Below, piece after piece: positions 9,871 to 17,187 of a stretch of 64,000 nt of DNA. Under the pieces are notes generated by a model, which ran no database searches, was not told the DNA's origin, and saw only the letters and a list, made by a program, of their open reading frames with translations. This DNA is from Nitrospirillum amazonense. Its GTDB lineage: Bacteria; Pseudomonadota; Alphaproteobacteria; Azospirillales; Azospirillaceae. Position 1 is the first letter of the stretch. Each line of letters starts with the position of its first letter. The stretch covers positions 124,001 to 188,000 of the forward strand of contig NZ_VITN01000009.1 in NCBI RefSeq assembly GCF_007828045.1, in the 5' to 3' direction. The position numbers and the translations under genes are program-made.

Positions 9871-11871
9871 TTATTCGGCGGGGGCCGGCGGAACGGTGGC
9901 GGCGGCGCGCGGCGCGGCGCGCTTCAGCGGCACGCCCACCCGCAGGCGGCGGTCGGACAGGCTGGCCAAGCCGCCGGTCATCATCAGGATGGAGCCCACC
10001 CAGATCCACGGCACCAGGGGGTGGCGATAGAAGCGGGTGTTGTAGCCGGTGCCGTCCGGCGCCGGCTCGCCCACCACGGCATAGAGGTCGCTGAAGAAAT
10101 TGGTGTGGATGGCCGCCCCCGTCGTCGTCATGCGGGTGACGGGGTAGAAGCGCTGTTCCGGCGCCAGGGTCGCCACGAAGTCGCCCTGGTGGGTGACGGT
10201 CAGCACGGCGCGCCGCGCGGTGTAGTTGGGGCCCGGTGCCTCTGCCACGCTGTCCAGGCGGAAGCTGTAGCCGGCCACGTCCACCGCCTGCCCGATGTGC
10301 AGCACCTGGATGGCCTCCGTCGTCCAGGCGGAGGTGCCGACCATGCCGGCCACGGCCACGCCCAGCCCGGCATGGGCGATGGCGGTGCCCCAGGCGCCGC
10401 GCGGCAGATGGCGGGCGCGGGAAAGGCTGTCGCCCAGGGGCATGCGGAACAGGCGGATGCGGTCGGCCACGTCCACCACCGCGCCCATGACGGCCCAGCC
10501 GGCCAGGCCCAGGGCCAGAACGGCCAGCACCGGCTTGGTGCCCGCCAGCCACAAGGCGGCCAGGGCGGCCACCACCCCCACCAGGGCCGCGATCTTCAGC
10601 CGCCCCAGCACGCCGGCGAGGTCCGCCCGCTTCCACGACAGCAGGGGACCCATCGCCATAACCGCCACCACCGGCACCATCAGGGGCACGAAGGTGGCGT
10701 TGAAGAAGGGCGGGCCGATGGAAATCTTGCCCCCGCCGACCGCATCCATGAACAGCGGATAGAGGGTGCCGAGGAAGACGGTGGCGCAGGCGGTGGACAG
10801 CAGCAGGTTGTTCAGAACCAGCCCGCCTTCGCGGCTGATGGGCGCGAACAGGCCGCCGGCCTTCAGGATGGGCGCCCGCAGGGCGTAGAGCAGCAGGCCG
10901 CCGCCCGTCGCCACCACCAGCAGCGCCAGGATGAAGACGCCGCGCGCCGGGTCGGACGCGAAGGCGTGGACGGAGGTGAGCACGCCAGACCGCACCAGGA
11001 AGGTGCCCATGAGCGACAGGGTGAAGGTGACGATGGCCAGCAGGATGGTCCAGCTTTTCAGCGTGTCGCGCTTTTCCACCACGATGGCGGAGTGCAGCAG
11101 CGCCGTGCCGGCCAGCCAGGGCATGAGGCTGGCGTTTTCCACCGGGTCCCAGAACCACCAACCGCCCCAGCCCAGGGTGTAATAGGACCACCACGACCCC
11201 ATGGCGATGCCCAGCGTCAGCGACGACCAGGCGATCAGGGCCCAGGGCCGCACCCAGCGCGCCCAGGCGGCGTCCACCCGCCCCTCCAGCAGGGCGCCGG
11301 CGGCGAAGGAGAAGCAGAGGCTGAAGCCGACATAGCCCAGGTAGAGGAAGGGCGGATGGAAGGCCAGGCCCGGATCCTGCAGCAGGGGGTTGAGGTCATG
11401 GCCATTCAGCGGCGCCGGATCCACGCGGGTGAAGGGGTTGCTGGTGGCGACCATGAACCACAGGAAGCCCACGCCGATCATGCCCTGCACCGCCAGGACG
11501 CGGGCCCGCAAGGACGCCGGCAGGTTGCGGCCGAAGGCGGCCACCATCGCGCCGAACAGGGCCAGGATGAACACCCACAGGACCAGCGAGCCCTCATGGT
11601 TGCCCCAGACGCCGGCCACCTTGTACAGCATGGGCTTGTCGGTGTGGCTGTTCTCCACCACGTTCAAGACGCTGAAGTCCGACACGACATGGGCATAGGT
11701 CAGGGCGCCGAAGGCCAGGGCCAGGGCCACGAACTGGCAGTAGGCCGCCGTGCGCCCCACCTCCATCATCGCGGGGTCGCGTCGCGCCGCGCCCCACAGG
11801 GGGATGACCGACTGCACCAGGGCGACGACCAGCGCCAGAACCAGCGCGTAGTGTCCAAGCTCGGGGATCAT
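9871..11871 (-). CDS. ccmF: Cytochrome c haem lyase subunit CcmF
   Basis: A 666-residue polytopic inner-membrane haem handling protein. The tryptophan-rich WWD-type motif WGGWWFWDPVENAS, near residue 235, faces the periplasm and presents haem to apocytochrome c. Many hydrophobic helices (for example YALVLALVVALVQSVIPLWGA at the start and WIWVGSILMMTGGLASL near the C-terminus) match the usual topology and length. The longest plus-strand ORF over this gene is an antisense shadow. Confidence 0.97.
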   Translation of the reverse strand: MIPELGHYALVLALVVALVQSVIPLWGAARRDPAMMEVGRTAAYCQFVALALAFGALTYAHVVSDFSVLNVVENSHTDKPMLYKVAGVWGNHEGSLVLWVFILALFGAMVAAFGRNLPASLRARVLAVQGMIGVGFLWFMVATSNPFTRVDPAPLNGHDLNPLLQDPGLAFHPPFLYLGYVGFSLCFSFAAGALLEGRVDAAWARWVRPWALIAWSSLTLGIAMGSWWSYYTLGWGGWWFWDPVENASLMPWLAGTALLHSAIVVEKRDTLKSWTILLAIVTFTLSLMGTFLVRSGVLTSVHAFASDPARGVFILALLVVATGGGLLLYALRAPILKAGGLFAPISREGGLVLNNLLLSTACATVFLGTLYPLFMDAVGGGKISIGPPFFNATFVPLMVPVVAVMAMGPLLSWKRADLAGVLGRLKIAALVGVVAALAALWLAGTKPVLAVLALGLAGWAVMGAVVDVADRIRLFRMPLGDSLSRARHLPRGAWGTAIAHAGLGVAVAGMVGTSAWTTEAIQVLHIGQAVDVAGYSFRLDSVAEAPGPNYTARRAVLTVTHQGDFVATLAPEQRFYPVTRMTTTGAAIHTNFFSDLYAVVGEPAPDGTGYNTRFYRHPLVPWIWVGSILMMTGGLASLSDRRLRVGVPLKRAAPRAAATVPPAPAE

Positions 11872-11894
11872 GGGCGGTCGTCCGGGATCATCGT

Positions 11895-12386
11895 TCAGGG
11901 ATTGGTGCGCAGGGTGGAGGTCTGGTGCTCCTCACCGGCCGCGATTGGCGCGTCACCGGGCTTGCCGGGGTGGCCGGCACGCTTCAGGGCATCGGCCACG
12001 TCAGGCGGCATGTACTTCTCGTCATGCTTGGCCAGCAGTTCGGTCGCCGCGAACACGCCGTCGGCGCCCAGCTTGCCCTCCGCCACCACGCCCTGCCCTT
12101 CGCGGAACAGGTCGGGCAGGATGCCGGTGTAGGTGACGGGCAGCGACTTGGCGGTGTCGGTCACCTGGAAGGTGACGGTCATGCCGCCCTCGCGCTTCAG
12201 GCTGCCGGCCTCGACCAGCCCGCCGATGCGCACCGTGCGCCCCCCCGGCGGCTTGGCCGCCAGATCCGACGGGCTGTAGAAGAAGACGATGTTGTCGCGG
12301 AAGGCCGACAGGGTCAGCGCGGTGGCGGTGCCCAGCCCCAGCAGGGCCAGCGCCAGGATCATCAGGCGGCGGCGTTTGCGGGTCAT
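11895..12386 (-). CDS. ccmE: Haem chaperone CcmE
   Basis: A 163-residue periplasmic haem carrier anchored by an N-terminal helix ([19 protein letters not shown]). The covalent haem-binding histidine lies in [11 protein letters not shown], with the conserved Tyr four residues later. OB-fold strands include [14 protein letters not shown] and [21 protein letters not shown]. Its start overlaps the ccmD stop (ATGA). Confidence 0.97.
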   Translation of the reverse strand: MTRKRRRLMILALALLGLGTATALTLSAFRDNIVFFYSPSDLAAKPPGGRTVRIGGLVEAGSLKREGGMTVTFQVTDTAKSLPVTYTGILPDLFREGQGVVAEGKLGADGVFAATELLAKHDEKYMPPDVADALKRAGHPGKPGDAPIAAGEEHQTSTLRTNP

Positions 12387-12604
12387 GGTGTGGTCTCGGC
12401 GGCAGGGGTGGCCGTGGGGGCCGGGGCCGCCTTGGGCTCGCGCTTGCGGCGGGGTTTGGCCGCCTCCAGCGTGGCCAGGGTGCGTTCCACCCGGCGCAGG
12501 CCGGTCAGGCTCAGCACCAGCAGGCCCACCAGGACCACGGCCGCGGCCCCGTAGGATGACCAGACATAGGCGGCGTATCCGCCCATCGACAGGAACCCGT
12601 CCAT
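12383..12604 (-). CDS. ccmD: Haem exporter accessory protein CcmD
   Basis: A 73-residue single-span membrane protein that helps CcmABC release haem-loaded CcmE. Begins with the family signature [18 protein letters not shown], followed by one hydrophobic helix ([17 protein letters not shown]) and a basic, Pro/Ala-rich tail. The ATG at 12604 is used rather than a GTG at 12619 because the family starts here and GAGAG lies just upstream. Confidence 0.9.
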   Translation of the reverse strand: MDGFLSMGGYAAYVWSSYGAAAVVLVGLLVLSLTGLRRVERTLATLEAAKPRRKREPKAAPAPTATPAAETTP

Positions 12605-12736
12605 CACACTCTCAACCACTGCCGGACGGTCCGGAAGGACCGCGAAGTTGGCACGACCATTACGTTATCACGCCCCCGGAACGACCGCCTTCGGTCTTCT
12701 TGTCCCATCGGCCCCACCCCATCCCCAACCGCCGGT

Positions 12737-13453
12737 TCAGTTGGCCTGGCCCAGGCGCAGGGTCTGAACTCGGCGGGCGGCCAGGCCGGCGCGGATGCGC
12801 AGGATGACCACGGCGAAAAAGTAGCTCTGGAAGGCCGCGGCCATCAGCAGCAGGGGCCACAGCATGCTGGCGGCGATGGTGGGGCCGCCCAGGCGGAACA
12901 CGCTGGCCGGCTGGTGCAGGGTGTTCCACCATTCGACCGAGAACTTGATGATGGGCACGTTCACGGCGCCCACCAGCAACAGGATGTTGCCAGCCTTGTT
13001 CCCCCGCGCCGGATCGTCGAAGGCGTCCACCAGGGCCATGTAGCCAAGATAGAGGAAGAACAGCACCAGCACGCTGGTCAGCCGCGCGTCCCAGACCCAC
13101 CAGGTGCCCCACATGGGGGCGCCCCATAGGGACCCGGTCAGCAGGCACAGGGCGGTGAAGCCGGCACCCAAGGGCGCGGCCGCCTTGGCGTAGACCTCGG
13201 CCAGCGGATGCTTCCACACCAGCGCGGCGGCGGCGGCCACGGCCATGGTGCTGTAGGTGAACATGCTCATCCACGCGGCAGGCACGTGGATGTACATGAT
13301 CCGCACGGTGTCGCCCTGCTGGTAGTCCGGCGGCGACGCGAACAGGCCCAGGTACAGCCCGGCCGCGAAACAGACCGCCGACAGGCCCGCCGCCCACGGC
13401 AGCACGGCGTTGGCGATCTTCAGGAAACGGGCGGGGTTGGCGAAGCGATGCAT
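12737..13453 (-). CDS. ccmC: Haem exporter permease CcmC
   Basis: A 238-residue inner-membrane protein with six predicted helices. The WWD-type motif WGAPMWGTWWVWDARLTS and the flanking periplasmic histidines (YIHVPAAWMS and NTLHQPAS) mark it as the subunit that loads haem onto CcmE. It is separated from ccmB by 127 bp and from ccmD by 132 bp, gaps larger than elsewhere in this operon; they hold no gene that I can support. Confidence 0.97.
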   Translation of the reverse strand: MHRFANPARFLKIANAVLPWAAGLSAVCFAAGLYLGLFASPPDYQQGDTVRIMYIHVPAAWMSMFTYSTMAVAAAAALVWKHPLAEVYAKAAAPLGAGFTALCLLTGSLWGAPMWGTWWVWDARLTSVLVLFFLYLGYMALVDAFDDPARGNKAGNILLLVGAVNVPIIKFSVEWWNTLHQPASVFRLGGPTIAASMLWPLLLMAAAFQSYFFAVVILRIRAGLAARRVQTLRLGQAN

Positions 13454-13580
13454 GGCCCCCGTTATGTATCACGCCCTCCGGCCTTTGCCATCGGGATACA
13501 CTGTAAATTGATATGGATCAGGCCCAATGGTGTAGGGGGCGAATGGATTGGTTAATGCCCGTCCCTGGGCGTCGAGCTGA

Positions 13581-14237
13581 CTACTCGTGCGCCGCCCGCA
13601 GCGCCGCGGCGATGGCCAGCGGGGCCAGCACCAGCGCGCCGCACAGCATGCCGCCCAGCAGCAGCAGGTGCGGCCGGGGGGAGAGGCCGGACAGGCCGGC
13701 GTCCAGGCCGGCGGCGGCGAAGATCAGCACGGGGATATAGAGCGGCAGCACCAGCAGCGGCAGCAGCACGCCGCTGCGCCGGGCGCCCAGGGTCAGCGCC
13801 GCCCCCACCGCGCCGATGAGGCTGAGCAGCGGCGTCGCTAGGGCCAGCGTGCCCACCAGCAGGCCCAGCTGGTCCGCCGGCATGCGCAGCAGCAGGGCCA
13901 GCAGGGGCGCCACGATCAACAGGGGCACGCCCGTCACCAGCCAATGGGCCGCCACCTTGGCGATGGCCACCCCCTCCGCCGGCAGGGGCGAGAGCAGCAG
14001 CAGTTCGAGGCTGCCGTCCTCGAAGTCGCCCTGGAACAGCCGCTCCATGGACAACAGCGCCGCCAGCAGGGCCGCGATCAGCAGCACGCCGGGGGCGATT
14101 CGGGTCAGGATGTTGGGCTCCGGCCCCACGCCGAAGGGGAACAGCACCACGCACAGCACGAAGAACATCAGGGCGGCGGTGGCGTCGCTGCCCTGGCGCA
14201 GCACCAGGCGCAGGTCACGCAGGATGAGGCGCAGCAT
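13581..14237 (-). CDS. ccmB: Haem exporter permease CcmB
   Basis: A 218-residue polytopic membrane subunit that pairs with the ATPase CcmA. Recognised from MLRLILRDLRLVLRQGSDATAALMFF, the conserved FQGDFEDGSLELLLLSP and six hydrophobic helices. Its ATG overlaps the ccmA stop (TGATG on the minus strand). Confidence 0.96.
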   Translation of the reverse strand: MLRLILRDLRLVLRQGSDATAALMFFVLCVVLFPFGVGPEPNILTRIAPGVLLIAALLAALLSMERLFQGDFEDGSLELLLLSPLPAEGVAIAKVAAHWLVTGVPLLIVAPLLALLLRMPADQLGLLVGTLALATPLLSLIGAVGAALTLGARRSGVLLPLLVLPLYIPVLIFAAAGLDAGLSGLSPRPHLLLLGGMLCGALVLAPLAIAAALRAAHE

Positions 14238-14896
14238 CAGGCGGCGTCCTCCGCCCCGTCCTGATCGTCCTCGACCGGCGCGAAGGCCGCCAGGTCCAGG
14301 ACCTCGCCCCCCGGTGTCGCCAGGTCGATATGGGTGGACAGCACCACCCGGCCGCCACCGGCGCGATGACGGGCGATGGCCCCCTCCAGCAGCGCGACGG
14401 AGGCGCGGTCCAGGCCCACCGTGGGCTCATCCAGCAGCCAAAGGGGGGCCGGGGCCGCCGCCAGGCGGGCCAGCGACAGGCGCCGGCGCTGGCCGGCGGA
14501 CAGGAAACGGCCCGGCACATCGGCGATCGTGTCGATGGCGAAGGCCGCCAGGGCCGCGTCCACCCCGCCAGCGCCGCGCAGGCCGGCCCAGAAGGCCAGA
14601 ATCTCGCGGCAGGTGAAGCTGGCCTTCACCGCGTCCAGGTGGCCGACATAGTGCAGGCGGGCCCGGTGCGCCTCCGGATCCTGGCCCAGGGCCACGCCGC
14701 CCCAGGCGATGGTGCCGCGCAACGGCTTCAGCAAACCGGCCATCAGGCGCAGCAGCGTGGACTTGCCGCTGCCGTTGGGTCCCACCAGGGTCAGGCAGCC
14801 GCCGGCCGCCAGCTGGAAGTCCAGGTCCTGGAACACCAGGCGCCCGCCGCGCAGGCACAGCAAATCCTGGCCGGTGAAAAGCTGAGGTGACGTCAT
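14237..14896 (-). CDS. ccmA: ABC transporter ATPase CcmA
   Basis: A 219-residue nucleotide-binding subunit driving haem release from the CcmC-CcmE complex. Walker A GPNGSGKSTLLRLM, signature LSAGQRRRLSLARL and Walker B LWLLDEPTVGLD are all intact. First gene of the ccmABCDEFGHI operon; upstream lies a repeat copy and a minus-strand terminator, so the operon must start from its own promoter within 14897-15060, where I see no clear box. Confidence 0.97.
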   Translation of the reverse strand: MTSPQLFTGQDLLCLRGGRLVFQDLDFQLAAGGCLTLVGPNGSGKSTLLRLMAGLLKPLRGTIAWGGVALGQDPEAHRARLHYVGHLDAVKASFTCREILAFWAGLRGAGGVDAALAAFAIDTIADVPGRFLSAGQRRRLSLARLAAAPAPLWLLDEPTVGLDRASVALLEGAIARHRAGGGRVVLSTHIDLATPGGEVLDLAAFAPVEDDQDGAEDAA

Positions 14897-15059
14897 GGGC
14901 CCTGGGCACCGGAGTCGAAAGGGACCCGACTATAGGCCGGCGGCGCCCACGCCACAAAGCGCTGGATCAATTGCCCAATTCAACGGTGCCCGGAATCAAC
15001 GGCGTGAGACTCCCCCTCGCGCCGTTGTAGGCCACGCCCCTGTCTCCGTAAAAGGGCGG

Positions 15060-15138
15060 CCGCCGGACCTTTCCGGGGGAGCGGACTGGAAGGGAGGACA
15101 GGCCCAGCGGGCGGATGCCCGCGCCCGGCGCCTGAGAA
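15060..15138 (+). repeat. Dispersed structured repeat, copy 4
   Basis: Outer stem CGCCGG (15061-15066)/CCGGCG (15125-15130); inner hairpin CCTTTCC (15068-15074)/GGAAGGG (15088-15094) with one wobble; and GCGGGC (15107-15112)-GGAT-GCCCGC (15117-15122). The end reads GGCGCCTGAG followed by an A-rich stretch, which is also the T-tract of the minus-strand terminator next to it. Confidence 0.78.
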
Positions 15139-15140
15139 CA

Positions 15141-15188
15141 AACAAAAAAGAAAACGGCCACCGCGGGGGGCAGGTGCGGTGGCCGTTT
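15141..15188 (-). terminator. Strong rho-independent terminator
   Basis: A 13-bp perfect stem, AAACGGCCACCGC (15152-15164)/GCGGTGGCCGTTT (15176-15188), followed on the minus strand by TTTTCTTTTTTG. There is no T-run on the plus side, so it acts on minus-strand transcripts. Confidence 0.85.
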
Positions 15189-15305
15189 GGTAGACCAGCC
15201 GGGGCAGGCTGGAGAGGACACCTCCGGTAGGCCGGTCGGGGGAGACCGGGCGGGAGTGCTTCCGACCCCGGCAGGGGATCATGTCGCGTCGTCCTCTATG
15301 CGCAT
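15141..15305 (-). ncRNA. Candidate structured small RNA ending in an intrinsic terminator
   Basis: The region upstream of the minus-strand terminator at 15152-15188 has no credible ORF but folds well on the minus strand. A long-range stem AGAGGAC/GTCCTCT (about 15290-15297 with 15213-15219) encloses CCCC-tgcc-GGGG and CCGGTC-tccccc-GACCGG hairpins; CAGCC/GGCTG follows before the terminator. The terminator has no other transcript to end, since the neighbouring gene on this strand lies downstream. A promoter is not obvious (a weak TTGGCC...TATGCG with a 15-bp spacer). I could not match it to 6S, SRP, tmRNA or RNase P RNA. Confidence 0.4.
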
Positions 15306-15481
15306 AAGGCCAGCGCGACATGGCCAATTTGGGCCGCAAAAATGGCGAAATTGAGATTTGTACCGCAGGCGTCATCCAGGCTGGAACCCGCGGGGCGCCA
15401 AGCGGAATTAGAGAGGAATGCCACGCGGTGCCGAAGATTCGGCCATGAGGTCGCAGGGGCGGCGTCCACCAAAAAAATCGC

Positions 15482-15510
15482 TGTGCAACCCCGGATTTCC
15501 ATCTTATATA
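15482..15510 (+). promoter_or_regulatory. Candidate promoter of the decarboxylase leader
   Basis: TATATA at 15505-15510 is a near-consensus -10 in an otherwise GC-rich region; a weak TGTGCA at 15482-15487 lies 17 bp upstream. Transcription would start near 15517, giving a leader of about 420 nt before the decarboxylase. Confidence 0.45.
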
Positions 15511-15632
15511 GCGCTCAGTCGCAGCGCACGTGCCTATGGCCCCGGGCGGAATGGTTCCGCCCACGGGTTATGCAACGACGTAACGCGTATCCTCGTCCGT
15601 CCCTTAAGCAAGGCGGCGAATTGGAGGCTACG

Positions 15633-15794
15633 ATGGTTGATGTTGTTGTCGGTGGGCATGCGCCCGCCTTTCCTCGATCCCCCGCCCCCACTCTGAAGCA
15701 GAGTCGGATGGGCCATGATCAGGCGGTCTGCAGTCAGACCGGGCCGGTGGTTTGCGCGCTTTTGGCACCGCCTGGGCATATCTCCAGTATCTGA
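15633..15794 (+). CDS. Putative 53-codon leader peptide ORF
   Basis: Begins MVDVVVGGHAPAF and ends PPGHISSI, with GGAGG five bases before the ATG, one of the better ribosome binding sites in the window. No homology is recognised. It lies inside the decarboxylase leader and stops two bases before a segment that could pair with the downstream tandem hairpins, so a role as a translated sensor ORF is possible (inference). It may equally encode nothing important. Confidence 0.4.
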   Translation: MVDVVVGGHAPAFPRSPAPTLKQSRMGHDQAVCSQTGPVVCALLAPPGHISSI

Positions 15795-15827
15795 CCCGTT
15801 CGGGCCGGCCGCTTTATTGGCACGCTT

Positions 15828-15887
15828 GAACGGACCCGGGCCGCTGCCCGGTTAAGTGAACGGACCCGGGCCATTGCCCGGTTAAGC
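15828..15887 (+). repeat. Two 30-bp tandem hairpin units
   Basis: Unit 1 (15828-15857) and unit 2 (15858-15887) both read GAACGGAC then a perfect stem CCGGGC-nnnn-GCCCGG, then TTAAG. Only the four loop bases (CGCT, CATT) and the last base differ, so the stems are conserved. Confidence 0.8.
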
Positions 15888-15936
15888 CCCCATTCCCGAT
15901 CCATCCCCTGAATGCCTTTTGGCCTCGGAGTCATCG

Positions 15937-17067
15937 ATGACCGAGAAGATCGCTCGTTTTTTCGCTGAGAACACGCCCGCCACGCCCTGCCTGGTGGTCG
16001 ACCTGGACGTCGTCGCCAACAATTACGCCAACCTGCACGACGCCCTGCCCGAGGCCCGGATCTTCTATGCCGTGAAGGCCAACCCGGCGCCGGAAATCCT
16101 GAAGCTGCTGGTCGAGCGGGGGTCCTGCTTCGACACCGCCAGCATCCCGGAAATCCAGTACTGCCTGACCGCCGGCGCCACCGCCGACCGCATCAGCTTC
16201 GGCAACACCATCAAGAAGGCGTCGGACATCGCCAGCGCCCACGCCCTGGGCATCAGCCTGTTCGCCTTCGACAGTATGGAAGAGCTGGAGAAGATCGCGG
16301 AGCATGCCCCCGGCGCCCGCGTCTTCTGCCGCATCCTGACCTCGGGCGAGGGTGCCGACTGGCCCCTGTCGCGCAAGTTCGGCTGCGAGCCGGAGATGGC
16401 GACGGAGTTGCTGCTGGCCGCCTCGACCATGAACGTCGTGCCCTACGGCGTGTCCTTCCACGTCGGCTCGCAGCAGCGCGACCTGACCCAGTGGGACAAG
16501 GCCCTGGCCCAGACCGCCGAGATCTTCCATACGTTGGAAGAAAAGGGCGTGATGCTGCGCATGGTGAACCTGGGCGGCGGCTTCGCCACCCGCTATCTGA
16601 AGGACATCCCCAGCGAGGGCGAGTATGGCAACGCCATCGAGGCCTCGCTGCGCAAGCACTTCGGCAACCGCCTGCCCGAGACCATCATCGAGCCGGGCCG
16701 CAGCATGGTAGGCAACGCTGGCGTCATCCGGTCGGAAGTGGTGCTGATCTCGCGCAAGTCGCACCGTGACGAGCGCCGCTGGGTCTACCTGGACATCGGC
16801 AAGTTCGGCGGTCTGGCCGAAACCATGGACGAGGCCATCAAGTACAAGATCCAGACGCCCCATGACGGCGGCGCCGCCGAGCCCGTCATCCTGGCCGGCC
16901 CCACCTGCGACAGCGCCGACGTGCTGTACGAGAAGACGGAGTACCGCCTGCCGGTGGACCTGCGCATCGGCGACAAGGTCGATATCCTGGCGACCGGCGC
17001 CTACACCACCACCTACTCGGCGGTCAACTTCAACGGCTTCTCGCCGCTGGCGTCCTACTACATATAA
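15937..17067 (+). CDS. PLP-dependent ornithine/lysine decarboxylase (fold type III)
   Basis: A 376-residue cytosolic enzyme of the alanine-racemase-fold decarboxylases, producing putrescine or cadaverine from ornithine or lysine. Motifs: the PLP lysine in FYAVKANPAPEIL near residue 45, the VSFHVGSQQRD histidine segment, the phosphate-binding NLGGGFATRY, the EPGRSMVG segment, and the C-terminal GPTCDSADVLYE cysteine and GAYTTTYSAVNFNGF. Substrate preference cannot be read with certainty; ornithine is most likely from length and context. The ATG at 15937 has CGGAG six bases upstream. Preceded by a long structured leader and followed by a terminator. Confidence 0.95.
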   Translation: MTEKIARFFAENTPATPCLVVDLDVVANNYANLHDALPEARIFYAVKANPAPEILKLLVERGSCFDTASIPEIQYCLTAGATADRISFGNTIKKASDIASAHALGISLFAFDSMEELEKIAEHAPGARVFCRILTSGEGADWPLSRKFGCEPEMATELLLAASTMNVVPYGVSFHVGSQQRDLTQWDKALAQTAEIFHTLEEKGVMLRMVNLGGGFATRYLKDIPSEGEYGNAIEASLRKHFGNRLPETIIEPGRSMVGNAGVIRSEVVLISRKSHRDERRWVYLDIGKFGGLAETMDEAIKYKIQTPHDGGAAEPVILAGPTCDSADVLYEKTEYRLPVDLRIGDKVDILATGAYTTTYSAVNFNGFSPLASYYI

Positions 17068-17106
17068 GGTTCTTCGAGACCTGGTCCGTCGCGGAAGCGG
17101 CGGGGG

Positions 17107-17146
17107 AAAGGCCCGGAAGCCCTGCGCTTTCGGGCCTTTTCGTTTT
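17107..17146 (+). terminator. Rho-independent terminator of the decarboxylase gene
   Basis: AAAGGCCCGGAAG (17107-17119) pairs with CTTTCGGGCCTTT (17127-17139), one wobble, followed by TTTTCGTTTT. It lies 40 bp after the stop. Confidence 0.88.
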
Positions 17147-17187
17147 ACCTTCCCTCGATCATCGGGCGCCGGCGGCCGCGTAATCCC

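Larger units (their letters stand above)
15517..15936 (+). promoter_or_regulatory. Long structured leader of the ornithine/lysine decarboxylase mRNA
   Basis: A strong hairpin GGGCGGAA-tgg-TTCCGCCC (around 15545-15565) opens the leader. An upstream ORF with a good ribosome site follows (15633-15794), then a CCGTTC segment two bases after its stop and two tandem hairpins carrying GAACGG. Alphaproteobacterial ornithine decarboxylase genes are known to carry the Rfam speF leader motif (RF00518); this region is in the expected place, but I did not run the covariance model. Confidence 0.5.

Noticed and set aside
9538..12132. 864-codon plus-strand ORF
   Set aside because: Antisense shadow of ccmF and ccmG.
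15141..15305. Assignment of the structured RNA as 6S, SRP, tmRNA or RNase P RNA
   Set aside because: None of the conserved core sequences that I know for these RNAs is present.
15296..15502. 68-codon minus-strand ORF beside the candidate small RNA
   Set aside because: No ribosome site or similarity, and it overlaps the divergent promoter region.
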